In this document: piece by piece, positions 46,255 to 56,117 of the stretch
Layout of the letters: each line of letters begins with the position of its first letter
Position numbering within the stretch: position 1 is the stretch's first letter
Assembly: GCA_910574455.1 (NCBI GenBank)
Contig: CAJSYZ010000005.1
Coordinates: 930,001 to 994,000 of the forward strand
Reading direction: 5' to 3'
Source: Trichaptum fuscoviolaceum
Taxonomy: Eukaryota; Basidiomycota; Agaricomycetes; Hymenochaetales; Trichaptaceae
Length of the DNA stretch: 64,000 bases
Made by a program: the position numbers and the translations under genes
Notes under the pieces: generated by a model
Seen by the model: the letters and a program-made list of their open reading frames with translations, nothing else
Databases searched by the model: none
Told to the model about the DNA's origin: nothing

Positions 46255-46560
46255 TTATAGACCATATTCAAACAAATGACACACACCACAAACCGAAACA
46301 CAGTCAGCGGGGAATAAAACACCGTTGCAGCCATCAGCTCCGGGCATAGCTTCACAGCATTCCTTGCAAAGCTGGATACACATCTACAGAGTAGGCACCA
46401 GTGAGTCGTTCATAGTTCATGTAGTATGATAAGTGCTTACACTCATCTGAGGTGTATGGACGTTGAGGCATCCGGCACCGCGCACGCTCGCTTTCGGTTC
46501 CGGAAGAGCCAGGGCGCCGATCGCAAAGAAAAGGGCAACGAGGAGAGACAGAGCGCGCAT
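46255..46560 (-). CDS. Small secreted cysteine-rich protein
   Basis: Two exons (46560-46441 and 46383-46255, intron 57 nt) encode 82 aa. The first 19 residues (MRALSLLVALFFAIGALAL) are a clear signal peptide. The mature part of about 63 residues has nine cysteines at positions 31, 42, 46, 49, 50, 59, 68, 72 and 75, in a pattern CxxxCxxCC then CxxxCxxC. The donor GTAAGC was chosen over the overlapping GTGTAA because only it keeps the second exon open. No known family is recognised. Size and cysteine content match effector-like or extracellular small proteins of basidiomycetes. Confidence 0.72.
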
Positions 46561-47344
46561 GGTTTAAGCGAGTGTTTTATTTGTCCTGATTGACCGTACC
46601 GTGACATAGCTAAGGAGTGGAGGGCTTTAATAATCTCAGTCCATCCCTTTCCCGGGAAATCATTCTGAATCCTGTCAAAACACTCATCAAGAAATACCGA
46701 CATGTGCCAAATGAAAGCATGCGCGCAGTTCAGGGGTGGAACCAATAGGTTTGGCTTGTGAATACTTTGGCCTTTTCAAAACACGAACTTGACAGTGGAT
46801 TATTCGACATGGCTGATCGGCGCAAGGCAGATCCAAACCTAAACTTTCAAGAACGACGATGGCACCCATGTCCATACATTGCAAGCAACACGTTCTTCAG
46901 CATTTGCGAACAATGGTTGAGAAATCTAGAGGCTTACCAGAAGAATGCGATATGCTTGTTTGACACTTGTTAGGTGCGCCGGCATGTCAACAATGACGAG
47001 ACGTCGTGTCGGAAAAGACATTGCGGTTATCCCGGGTTCCACGGACTGTCCGAGTGTTGCGGCGATTTCCATCCGAGTGGGAAGGTTCTTCGTAGACTTA
47101 GAGTAATTGCTGGTATCAACTCTGTTTGAACGTCCGCATCGGCTTCCCGAGTCTTCCATTACCTCGATGTTCCGCCCATTCCAATCACGTGAATCAGCAA
47201 TATAAATCCTTGTAATTTCTTTAAGGAGCCTGAAGGACTCATAGAGTCTTATATATCATACATTTCCCCGAAATATTATTGATTCTTACTGAATCTTGGT
47301 TTGTCAACTAACCATGGGCATGAACATACCGGGCCACTCACCAT
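46561..47344. other. Intergenic; no gene recognised
   Basis: About 0.8 kb between the secreted protein promoter and the 3' end of the DUF1349 gene. Frames at 46687-46973 and 46926-47159 are short and unrecognised. Confidence 0.4.
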
Positions 47345-47911
47345 TCAGCCCTCAACCAAAAAACCATCAAGGCTCACTACGAGCTCTTCACCGGTTTCTG
47401 CATCAGATGTCGTAGGGCGAGCTGCGTATACCCCAACGGAGATCTCGCCTTCGGTTTCGAAAGCCCAGGTGATCTCTCGGACCGCAGTCCGTTCGTCACC
47501 ATTGACGAGGTACACCCACAAGCTCGAACCCTTGCCTTTCTCCGGATTCACTTGTTCGCGCTCGATTTCAATGGTGACGCTGCTCTCTTCTAGGGGCAAC
47601 AAGCTCCAGTCTGCCCATTCGCGAGCGGCGACCGTCGATAGGTTTACACGGTCGTTGTAGTACTCGATGCCGGACTTGATCCAGAAGCGCCTGGAGTCGT
47701 CCGTGCTACCTGCTGTGGCTGGGAGGTAGACAAACAGACCACCCTGGTCGTAGAGTCGTGTCCACTGCGCAGAGATGGTGACCCGAGCGCGACGAAACTC
47801 TTTAGAAGAGTATGTGCGTAAATGCGTAGGTGCTGTGGCGACGTTGAGACCAGGAGGCTTTCGCCAGAAGTCAGTAGGCGCTGCTGTTTTGAGCTGGAGA
47901 TTGGAGGGCAT
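47345..47911 (-). CDS. DUF1349 domain protein (concanavalin-like fold)
   Basis: This intronless frame of 188 aa spans the whole DUF1349 domain, a concanavalin A-like beta-sandwich found in yeast YSR-type proteins of unknown role. Typical segments are DFWRKPPG near the start, VTISAQWTRLYDQGGLFVYL, FWIKSGIEYYNDRVNLSTVA, ADWSLLPL and VREITWAFE. The ATG at 47911 (MPSNLQLKTAAPTDFWRKP) gives the usual length. Carbohydrate binding is often suggested for this fold but is not shown here. A CGCGACGCGT site lies about 100 bp upstream. Confidence 0.88.
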   Translation of the reverse strand: MPSNLQLKTAAPTDFWRKPPGLNVATAPTHLRTYSSKEFRRARVTISAQWTRLYDQGGLFVYLPATAGSTDDSRRFWIKSGIEYYNDRVNLSTVAAREWADWSLLPLEESSVTIEIEREQVNPEKGKGSSLWVYLVNGDERTAVREITWAFETEGEISVGVYAARPTTSDAETGEELVVSLDGFLVEG

Positions 47912-48010
47912 CGTGGTGGTTACTGGTCAAGAGATCCAAGTGCACTGCATTAAATCTTATACGTGGTCATTTGGTCATAAGGGGGAGGATTGGCGTGACA
48001 GCAATGATCG

Positions 48011-48020
48011 ACGCGTCGCG
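48011..48020 (+). promoter_or_regulatory. ACGCGTCGCG motif upstream of the DUF1349 gene
   Basis: This 10-mer is also found at 7952 and 59169. It lies 100 bp upstream of the minus-strand ATG at 47911. It contains the MluI cell-cycle-box core ACGCGT. Confidence 0.35.
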
Positions 48021-48617
48021 CTTTTCAAAGTCAGACTCGCGATTTCCCGAGTGAGATATATGACTTTCGTGATGGGCCAGCTCGACGACAAGAACTCTGG
48101 GATACGATGGACTTGCTTATAAACTTACTAGTGACAGAGGTTTGGTCGATTTTGCTTTCCCGTGGTAGCTTGTACACCTGTCCTGGGCGACTCATCGCGA
48201 AAGGGATTAACAAGGGAGATGTACTATAGCGGCATGGCGAAATGTATAAAAAACCGATATTTGTGTAGCTTCTGTGAGGTACCAACGTCCACACCATTCG
48301 GACGGTTGTTATAGGTCAGCCCTTGTCCAGCCCTAGCATTTCAGGAGGCGGGCACTCAAATGCATGATTGTTTCTGTCGCGCATTGGGATGCTGACTGAG
48401 TGGCAGACGTCGGCATTTGTCTTCGTTCCACCGATCTTGGATCCCCGAGTACGCCGTGGCTCGTACAGACCAAAACAACCAGCCCAAAGCATCTGTTTGT
48501 TCGGCGCAAACTCAGAGGGTATAAAGGAGTGGCACGCTGGTCGTCGAAGCCCCACATCCACCAACGCTGGGTCCCAGCCACCGAAGCCAGCAGCCCACAA
48601 TGCTAGCACAGCACCGT

Positions 48618-48750
48618 CCGACCTCGCCCAGTGACCTGGCCATGCTACTTTGGAATTAAGGCTGTGTAGCAGACACGGCGCATGTCTGCCACGGCGCATA
48701 TTCACAGAAGCAGCCTGGCCTGGATATGAGACTACATCCGACCTGAAGTG
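48618..48750. repeat. Compact foldback (MITE-like) element
   Basis: Two imperfect inverted arms lie almost back to back. The left arm (48618-48683) contains CTGGCCATGCTAC and GTAGCAGACACGGCGC. The right arm (48690-48750), read in reverse, contains CCAGGCCAGGCTGCTTC and GTGGCAGAC. Both arms match the terminal arms of the larger element at 52940-53738, so they belong to one repeat family. No coding capacity. Exact ends are uncertain. Confidence 0.6.
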
Positions 48751-49518
48751 ACCTTTTGAGGAAGGCGCGCTCGACTAGTCTTCCGTCGAGACCGCCCTCT
48801 ATATTGATGTGTTCGTACTTTCCCGTGGGTCTTCAGCGTGTGTGCATAGAACGGCAATGTCACCCGCTGCACCTCGTAACGGAAGTCGGCCGTCAATCCT
48901 ACTGGGCGAGGCGCTATACCCTATCGACTGCCACCGCGTAGTCCAGCCGCATCTGTATGCCTAGTCAAATTTCAAAATCAAGATAGACATACTGGCAAAG
49001 CTCACCATTGTGATCGGAAGCTTTTCAACGGCTCGCAAGCATCTCGGACGTGAGACAGATTATCTCCAGAGCCAATCAAGGGTGGTAAACGGAAGCAAAT
49101 GGACTTGGTCATGACGCTTAACTCATAAATCCGTGTATGTTAATCAGTGCCCTTTCAGATACAAGCTAGCTGCAGCATTAACCCAATTCCGTCCTCCCTG
49201 TGTACAGCTTTGAGCGCCATTGATATTTGTATCAGAAGATTGAACCGTCGAGAAGCATCGGAAACTGCTACTGGCCACCCACGACTTGATTCTATTTGAA
49301 GTAGCTTGAAAAGGCACATGATGGTGTTCGCGACCGTGAATAACAGGAGGCAGAACGCTGTGCTCGCAGATAAGAGAGAAGCACCAGAGAGCGCTAAACA
49401 TAGCATTAGATATAAAGCAAAGCTTTATGCTTTGAAAAGGGCGAGGCGCTCTTCATCACTTTGCATCTCGTCGTCGTTGGCTCCGTCGAGGAGAAAGGAG
49501 CAAAAAAAAGCAAAGAAA

Positions 49519-52317
49519 ATGTCCGGCCGGCGGCATGTCGTTGCCGGTTCGAATCCCTGGAGATCCGGCGGGAAGGGAGCCGAAGACCGCCACCGTGACC
49601 GAGAGGGCGAAAATGGTGAGGCCGGCGGCGAGAGATCGTCGAGCGAGACTTTGACGACGGCGACGGCGACAGCAACAGCGACGACGCACACGTCCTTCGA
49701 CATCAAGCGCTTCATCAACGACAAGCTCGACAGCAGACACAGGGACAAGGAAAAAGACGACAATAGCCTGACCGTCGTCCCGCCTCATCACACGTCCGAC
49801 TCGAGTGCACCGACCAGGCCAGGTTCTGTCTCGCCGACACCGACGCAGTTCTCTCCGACGTCGACAGCGGTCATGGCCTCGCCGCCATCATCGTCCAGCA
49901 AAGTTCTGGCGTCTCCATCAAAGGTATGGTTTCATTTTTGTTATAGAGTTTAATTCAAGAGCTTCTCTCGGTTGTGATTGTCGTTGCGCGTTGTTCCGCT
50001 GTTCTGCGCCCGGAACTGATCTCAGATGTGGCTTTGACTCTTGAGAGTGGTGTGCCAGTGGTGATGGTCTGTGCCCATCTCGTGTCCAATTGCGCCCATT
50101 GGCATACTCAGAGCTCAAAACATTTACCGGCTGCCTTTTGGACTGGCAAATGCTAATGGTTATTATGGTCGTCGTTGCGCGCTGTTGCGATGTTCTGTGC
50201 CCAATTCTGATCTCAGATGTGGTTTGGAGAGTGTCGTGGCGACGGTCACTGCATTCAACCGATGGTCCATCATGCAGCCCCAAGCGCGCCCATCTGCATT
50301 TCTTTTATTATACCCCCCTCCTATTGTCCTGTCCCAATCGCGCCCTTAAATCATTTACCATCTGACATTTGGACTGGAAAATGCTAATGTATCCTTACGT
50401 GCAGTCCGTAACTGCCTCGGCGCTGGCTGCAGCAGGTCGGACGTATGACGGCAAGCTCATCGCCCGCGAGATGGCGCGCTACGGTGCGCTCGCCCACCCG
50501 CCCACAGCCCTGCCCACCATCGGCCTGTCTGGCGCATCACCCAGCGCATCCACGCTCGCGCTCTCGACGTCGGGTGGGACAGCGGGCGCGTCGGCTGGTG
50601 CGATCCCGAGCGGTCACTCGCATGGACACGGGCACGGCCATGGTCATGGTCCAGGGAGCGGGTATGGGCTTGGGGCCGACAGCGCTTGGGCTCAGCTACA
50701 CGTCCTCGTTCTGCCGCTGTTCAATTATGAGCAGCTCAGCAAACCGATGTAAGCAAAATCCACAACAGGTCTGGTGTTGACGCTGACGACAATCACAGCG
50801 AAGAGCTCAATGCACTCGTCCGAGCACACATCCTGGTTGTGACGTCTCGGCCGCAACGTGCGTTGGCCACGCTCGAGCATGACGTCTCTGAGCTCATCAA
50901 TGCGGGAATGGTGACGCTGAACTCGAAGCTCATGAACGTGGACGACGAGCAGCTGCTGAATCGCGTAGTTGAGTTGTGGGGGTTCTTCTGGGATCAAGTA
51001 CTGCCTTATGTCGAAGGAGTGCGTAACAATACATTCATCAGAAGCTCATCTTACGAATTCTCCTTCTAGATTTTCCTTCCCCTCCAAACATCGGATATCC
51101 TCATTAACCTACATCGAACGCCTAAGCCGCAGCAGTCGTCATCGATTGCACCCGACATAACTTCGTCTTCGACGTCCGCTACGCCCATAGATGTTCGAAC
51201 TCTGTCACTCCGCGCGTTTCGAGACAAGATCATCGTGCCCATCGCGCCAAAACTGGAGGCTCGCCTGCTTGCGATGACGCGCAGGGACAAAGACAGCATG
51301 CCAGGTTTAGGCGGGTCGGGTGCCGTGACGGAGGCTGCAGGCTACCAACACCCTCGTCTACAACAGATGCTCCTTGTCCTCCACTCTCAGGCCCAGCGCG
51401 CACGTCGTGCTCTCTCACTTACCGCCCCCGCACCCACCCTTTCTCCGCAGGAACTCGTAATCCGCAAGCTGCTTGATACCATCGTCTATGCCCGCAGTTC
51501 CTCGAGTGCTTTGAACGGCTCAGGTGTTGGTGCAGGCACATCCGCCTCCGCGACTTTGTCGTCTGACCGCCGCCCACCGTCTTTTCTCTCCAGCGGCGCA
51601 CCGCGCGATCGTCGTGGACGCGTAGCAGGCAAGGCCAATCGCCGTGCGCTCTTCATCGACGACCAGATGGCGCCGGCGCTTGGCACGCGGTCGCGCTCCG
51701 CCCTCGCACATCGGCACGGGGAGACATTCTTCGACGACGAGGCGAGCGAGGCTAGCGGCCATGCGTTCGACTCCGCCGCCGCCGCCGCCGTCGCTGGGAA
51801 GTTCGTCCAAGATTCCGACGTATTTGGTAGCGAAACTGGATACGGCGGCGCAACGCCCCGGGGCAGGCGGAGCACAGACATCGGCGCTGGCGCGCATGAT
51901 GCTGAGCGCGAGCGTAAGCGCACCTTGCTCGAGTCGCTGCGCAGCCCGAACCCTGCGGACGACGAAGGCGACGGGCTGGGCGACGAAGAGGATGATGGGA
52001 GCGAGGACGACTATGGCGGGACGATCGAGGGCGGTTCGGGGCCGAGTCGTCGGTTGTCGGGCGCGTGGACGCTGGGGAGGTATGCCTCTGGTGAGCTGGA
52101 GCATGCAGGTGGAGAAGAAGGCTCGCCGATGAATTGGGACCAGGCTCAGGTATTTTTCCTTTCTTTCTGCGCTATGAGTTATCTTGTCTAAACGAAATGA
52201 TAGGCCGTCGTGGAAAGAATGGTAGGGATGGGCGTGCACGCCGGGTCGCTGGAGAGCGACAATATGGCCTACATCCCTCCCTCTGCGCCTCCTCTGTCAA
52301 GACGGCGGCTGACCTGA
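49519..52317 (+). CDS. HbrB-domain protein, TORC2 subunit (Bit61/PRR5 homologue)
   Basis: HbrB-type proteins are subunits of TOR complex 2, which controls actin, plasma-membrane lipid balance and AGC kinases. Five exons (49519-49923, 50405-50748, 50799-51018, 51070-52149, 52204-52317) give about 720 aa. The N-terminus is disordered, with Thr/Ala repeats. The HbrB core is split over exons 2-4: AWAQLHVLVLPLFNYEQLSK, EELNALVRAHI, LINAGMVTLNSKL, VVELWGFFWDQVLPYVEG, FLPLQTSDI and VRTLSLRAFRDKIIVPI. A Gly-His run (GHSHGHGHGHGHG) lies in exon 2 and a poly-Ala run in exon 4. The C-terminal half is acidic and disordered. The first intron is unusually long (481 nt) and internally duplicated. Confidence 0.9.
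49976..50404 (+). repeat. Imperfect tandem duplication inside HbrB intron 1
   Basis: Two units of roughly 190-235 bp share GTCGTTGCGCG near their start (49978 and 50169), CTGATCTCAGATGTGG (50018 and 50207), CATTTACC, and TTTGGACTGG plus AATGCTAATG near their end (50137 and 50370). Only the second unit ends in the functional acceptor at 50404. The duplicated TGCTAATG could serve as branch sites. Confidence 0.6.
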
Positions 52318-52939
52318 GTTGATGCATGCTCTTTCTTTCATTCCTACGGACCCGGATGGAACATCTTTATTAATCTTGCAATGGTACTAAAATCTTCCCT
52401 CATCAATGTCTCCATCAGCTCATACTATGTGTATTTCTTGCCGTGTAATGTATTACCAGACATTTCGCCGCCGTGCTAACATAGCATCTAATTCAAGTTG
52501 AAGATAATATCTTCTATGTTGTCCAGGAGCCGGTGTGTTTAGTTGTGTTACCTGCTTCGAAGTCTCGCCGTCACTACTAGTACCATTGTTTGTAACAAGC
52601 TGCTTTGGTTCCATGTCTTGCCAGGATGCATTTGCATGGGGCCCCATTAAGAGTCCATCGTGAACATCCCGGGCCCGTTTGGCTCTTGCTGACCCGGTAG
52701 CGAATATTGATCTCGTGCCACGAGCATCCGGAATGCTGGTACTGTTCAAGTCTATGCACTGGCATGAGGCTTCCCGTCGCAGAGACCGCCGCGCGTTGAG
52801 GGACAAGCAGGCAGTACGTTACCTCATAGCCGGGCATTGCGGACATGGCTGGGCATACGCAGCCTGAGGTGGCCGCTGGAAGTACTTGACCCAGTGACCG
52901 GCTCAAGCGGGACTTGGAAGTGTCAGGACGGGCCTCGGA
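52318..52939. other. Intergenic, HbrB 3' flank
   Basis: About 0.6 kb with overlapping open frames on both strands (52453-52906) but no domain. It leads into the left arm of the foldback element. Confidence 0.35.
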
Positions 52940-53069
52940 AGTTAGTCTCGTAACCAGACCAGGCTACTTTTTTGTATTTGTCTGCTGTGGCAGACACGGC
53001 GTAGCCGGTCTGGGATCTCTAGCCAAAATTTAAAGCGCTATCATATTGAGTTTGAAATTAATCCGAATG
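52940..53069 (+). repeat. Left inverted-repeat arm
   Basis: Pairs with 53609-53738. It contains the subterminal hairpin GTCTGCTGTGGCAGAC at 52980-52995. Confidence 0.6.
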
Positions 53070-53608
53070 CCAGTGAGGCAGAGATTTGTAGATACCTCAT
53101 CATGTAATCACGGATTAAAAGTTTAAATCAATAAACACGAGGTATGCGTTACAATGAGGCTGCCTCTGAATTGTAAAACTCGGAGCGACTCCTTGCTCCG
53201 CACAAACTCTTGCCGCCTATAAATTGTCGCGTCACCGCTTCTCCTGCGCATCCACTGAAGCATCCGGATATCATATCTGCATCCCTAGGACATTGACACT
53301 TGCTTGACGTGAGAGAGATCTTGCTTGGGTTGGTGAGTGCGGGGATGAGTGGGTGCATGCATAATGTGCATATGCCACAGCACCCACAAGTGACATGACA
53401 AAAGAATCCCAACACAAATGACATTATATGCACTGAGAGCAACAGAATTGTGTACTCACCGCATCTCTGAAATGCTCGAGCGGCGTCCATGTACGGGAGG
53501 GTCAAAAGTGTTTGCCACGCACGGTGTCGGCGTGACAGAAATATGAGCTTTCAAATAAAGTCTAAAATAATGCTAGCCTTACATGAGCAGGACCTATGAT
53601 ATCACTGC

Positions 53609-53738
53609 TCCATTTGGATTGATTTCAAACTCAATATGATAGCGCCATAAATTTTCGCTAGAGATACCAGGCCGGCTAGCGCCGTGTCTGCTACGCAGAC
53701 TTTTTCCGAAGCAGCCTGGCCTGGTCACGAGGCTACTC
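53609..53738 (-). repeat. Right inverted-repeat arm
   Basis: Inverted copy of the left arm, with small differences (for example GTCTGCGTAGCAGAC instead of GTCTGCTGTGGCAGAC). It is also related to the compact element at 48618-48750. Confidence 0.6.
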
Positions 53739-53801
53739 GGAAGTGGGAAAGATGACGGTGCTGAGAGGTGCTGTAAGGCGACTTGGACCGACGTGCGGGC
53801 T

Positions 53802-53868
53802 GACTGGCTGGCTGGCTGGTCGGTGGCTGGGAGGCTGGGAGGCTGGGAGGCTGGGAGGCTGGGAGGCG
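53802..53868 (+). repeat. Simple tandem repeat (CTGG and GGCTGGGA units)
   Basis: A run of CTGG repeats (53802-53820) passes into about five copies of the 8-mer GGCTGGGA (53825-53868). It lies directly beside the right arm of the inverted-repeat element. It is noncoding as far as can be seen. Confidence 0.85.
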
Positions 53869-54452
53869 GAAGACGGGAAGCGGAGGCGGGAGGTCAAGAG
53901 GAGGCGGACTCGACTGTTGTTTGGCTCTGGACAGGCCCGGGAAAGCAAATCGACGTGCTCGCCACCTACATACTAGTGGCTACCAGCCGCCGGGCGCCCA
54001 GCCTCAGATAACTAAGACAAAGCGCTGCGACGATGGACTCGTCTTGTACGAGCTACGTACATAACTCGTAGAACTCGTACTAAGAAATCAAAGGTGTCGC
54101 TGTTGTGCTTTAACATAATTTGACGCCTCTGTCGCTGGCACTCGAGTCACTGACGGCCAGTCATTCTAGCCATTGTAACTTAAGGCAAGCCAGGGAGTTT
54201 GGCATACCGCCGGTCCATCTGGAATTTAAGGTTGTCTGTTAGAAGATCAATGACGCAAGTGTCTGTAGAAAGGGGCTTTCTGCTTCAAGCGCGGATGCCT
54301 GCTCCACAACCGCACACTCTACGAGTACAATATATAAAGGGTACTTCACGCCCTCTATCTAGGCCATGAATATTGTGCTATCCCTCCTCTACGCAACATA
54401 CTCCTTCTTCTCTCTTCCCCTCCAGCGACTCTTTAACGACAACACCGTGTCC
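53869..54452. other. Promoter region of the first Con-6 gene
   Basis: Mostly unremarkable sequence. It contains a TATA box at 54331 and the probable leader of the first Con-6 gene. Confidence 0.5.
54331..54338 (+). promoter_or_regulatory. TATA box of Con-6 gene A
   Basis: TATATAAA. A transcription start about 30 bp downstream would fall near 54362, which argues for the ATG at 54453 rather than the one at 54366. Confidence 0.6.
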
Positions 54453-54983
54453 ATGCCCGCCAAGGACCCAGCACGCGTCGCCGCAGGCTTGCGGGCTGCG
54501 CTCTCCAATCCGAACGTGTCGAAGGAAGCGAAAGAGAATGCGATGCGCCAGCTCGACGGCTTCACAAACGCGCACGCGCAAGCGCAGAGGGTCGCAGAGG
54601 AGCCGTCGCAGCACCGGGTGCAAGAAAACGACGACGAGCTGGATCCCGAGACGCTTCGAAGTACGCGCCTTTTCTCCTCCGCTGATGCCCAGGTTGATTG
54701 ATAAGTTCATTCTGTGACTAGATACTAGAGCGAACGAGAGAGTCCTACGAGTGCCTGTGGAGGAGCAGAAGGGAGAGAACGGGGATAAGCACGTCAACTT
54801 CGTAGACGAGGCTGCGTCTCGCAAGTTGATAGCGCAGCAGAAAGCCTTAATGCGAAGTGAGTCATACTATCGTTCCCGGTGGGTAGTATACTGATTTTGA
54901 GTAATACAGAACCCGAAGCTCCCAAGGCAGACAAGGCGGAGGCGAGAGACTTCCTTGAATTTCACGGAGAGATTGGCGTCTGA
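54453..54983 (+). CDS. Con-6 family protein A
   Basis: Con-6 proteins are small hydrophilic proteins, first known as abundant in Neurospora conidia and lost at germination. The start MPAKDPARVAAGLRAALSNP carries the repeat motif RVAAGLRAALSNPNVSKEAK. Three exons follow. The second encodes HVNFVDEAASRKLIAQQKAL, and the third ends DFLEFHGEIGV. An upstream in-frame ATG at 54366 would add a hydrophobic leader, but the TATA box at 54331 and the neighbouring paralogue favour 54453. It is tandem with a second Con-6 gene at 55334, so this is a local duplication. Confidence 0.82.
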
Positions 54984-55333
54984 GAATCAATTTTGAGCAT
55001 TTATGATACTCATATACCCTGGTTGTTTTGTTTTAGTAGCTTTCTTAGTGGAATAATGATTGACTGCTCTGAAGGAGAGAAAGCCTCTTGAGGTGTTCAA
55101 TTGAGCTGTGCTAAAATTTAGCAATGACGTCCCACGCCACCGTGACAATGACGAGCCGCAGGACTCCAATGCCAATCATGACTCAAGATAACAAGAGCCT
55201 GAGCCCGATGATCACGTATTACGAATCCAGCCGTGATTCGCCCTGCACAGCGTCTCAAAGCAGAACTCGGCTGCGAAATACTATAAACGCGGGACGATGA
55301 TGCGGGGGGCACATCATCACCTCTTTCTCCAAC
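54984..55333. other. Spacer between the two Con-6 genes
   Basis: Holds the 3' end of gene A and the promoter of gene B, including CTATAAACG at about 55281, some 50 bp before the gene B ATG. I see no coding frame. Confidence 0.5.
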
Positions 55334-56117
55334 ATGTCGTCAACACACAGTCTTTCCAAGTCGGCAGAAGCGTTGAGTGCGATTGTGCGGAATCCGCGCG
55401 TGTCGAAGGAGGTGAAGCATAGCACACTGAATAGGATGGATGGAATCAGGCCAAGAAGTGTCGGTGAGCCGTCCGCCGGCGCTAGTTCTTCTCGGGGGAA
55501 GTCCCGGTCGAGGGAAAGGAGCAGGGGAAGTGAGGACCATGCACACCGAAGACTGAGGAATCCGTTACATCGTTTGGTCGCTCTCTTCGTCGGTGAGAAG
55601 ATCCCAGAAGTGCACAGAGGAGTTACGGAGCGTGGTATTCCGACTCAGCACGCCCGTGAAGACCCACGAAGCGTGCAGAATAGGAGCCGGGAGGTGCATA
55701 CGTCGCAGAAGCCTCGTCAGGTCCCAGTCCCAGGTCAGGTCCAGGAGAGACACCCTCATCATAGCCATAGCCATAGAGAGACCACGCACACGAGACCAGG
55801 GCCAGGCCACATCGCGAACATCGCCCTCGACATGAAGACGGTGACCAACCACGTCCTCATCGACACGAACGCGAACATGAACACAGGCATAGCCTGAGGC
55901 ATCGCGAGAACCATGTGCACTTTGTCGACGAGGAACGGCCGGCGCGCATCGTCGCGCAGCAGAAGGCGCTGGTTCTAGGTGAGCGAGGTGTGAGACTGAC
56001 TGACTGACTGAACGGCGGACTCACCTGTTTATTTTGTCTCCAGATCCAAATGCTTCTAGCAGAGAAAGGAGACGCGCTGCTGACTTCCTTGAATTCCACG
56101 GCGAGAGCGTCGTGTAG
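55334..56117 (+). CDS. Con-6 family protein B (internal splice model uncertain)
   Basis: The start MSSTHSLSKSAEALSAIVRN followed by NPRVSKEVKHSTLNRMDGI matches the Con-6 repeat of gene A. The end matches too: HVHFVDEERPARIVAQQKAL, then a clear intron (about 55980-56042), then RRRAADFLEFHGESVV. Between them the reading frame changes around 55590-55800, where an Arg/His/Ser-rich repetitive segment lies. One or more introns there could explain it (for example a donor at 55593), but I could not find a unique pair that joins the frames. A frameshift is also possible. Gene boundaries are supported by the paralogue; the middle is not. Confidence 0.65.

Larger units (their letters stand above)
47912..49518. 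other. 1.6-kb intergenic region with a repeat element
   Basis: Contains an ACGCGTCGCG site (48011) and a compact foldback-type repeat (about 48618-48750). A minus-strand frame 48316-48705 begins inside the repeat and has no recognised domain, so it is not called a gene. The part from 49140 to 49518 precedes the HbrB gene; the HbrB frame is open upstream of the chosen ATG. Confidence 0.4.
52940..53738. mobile_element. Non-autonomous DNA element with long imperfect inverted repeats
   Basis: The left arm (about 52940-53069) and right arm (about 53609-53738) are inverted copies of about 130 bp. Shared blocks include GACCAGGC at the outer part, GCAGACACGGCG, GGTATCTCTAGC/GGGATCTCTAGC, and the identical inner block GCGCTATCATATTGAGTTTGAAA split across the arms (left 53035, right 53620s reversed). 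Within each arm GTCTGC and GCAGAC form a small hairpin. The core of about 540 bp has a minus-strand frame (53149-53505) with several cysteines but no transposase signature. Target-site duplications were not resolved. Confidence 0.6.

Noticed and set aside
48316..48705. 129-codon minus-strand frame
   Set aside because: Its first part is inside the foldback repeat and the rest matches no family I know; likely a chance frame.
49545..49560. GGTTCGAATCC tRNA-like B-box
   Set aside because: It lies in the first coding exon of the HbrB gene, encoding AGSNPW, with no cloverleaf around it.
51520..52239. 239-codon minus-strand frame
   Set aside because: It lies opposite the HbrB last large exon, which is GC-rich; such antisense frames are expected there.
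53149..53505. Cysteine-containing frame inside the inverted-repeat element
   Set aside because: No signal peptide, domain or transposase signature; the core of a non-autonomous element is the simpler explanation.
54366..54452. N-terminal hydrophobic extension of Con-6 gene A
   Set aside because: The TATA box at 54331 would place the transcription start at about this ATG, and the paralogue lacks the extension.
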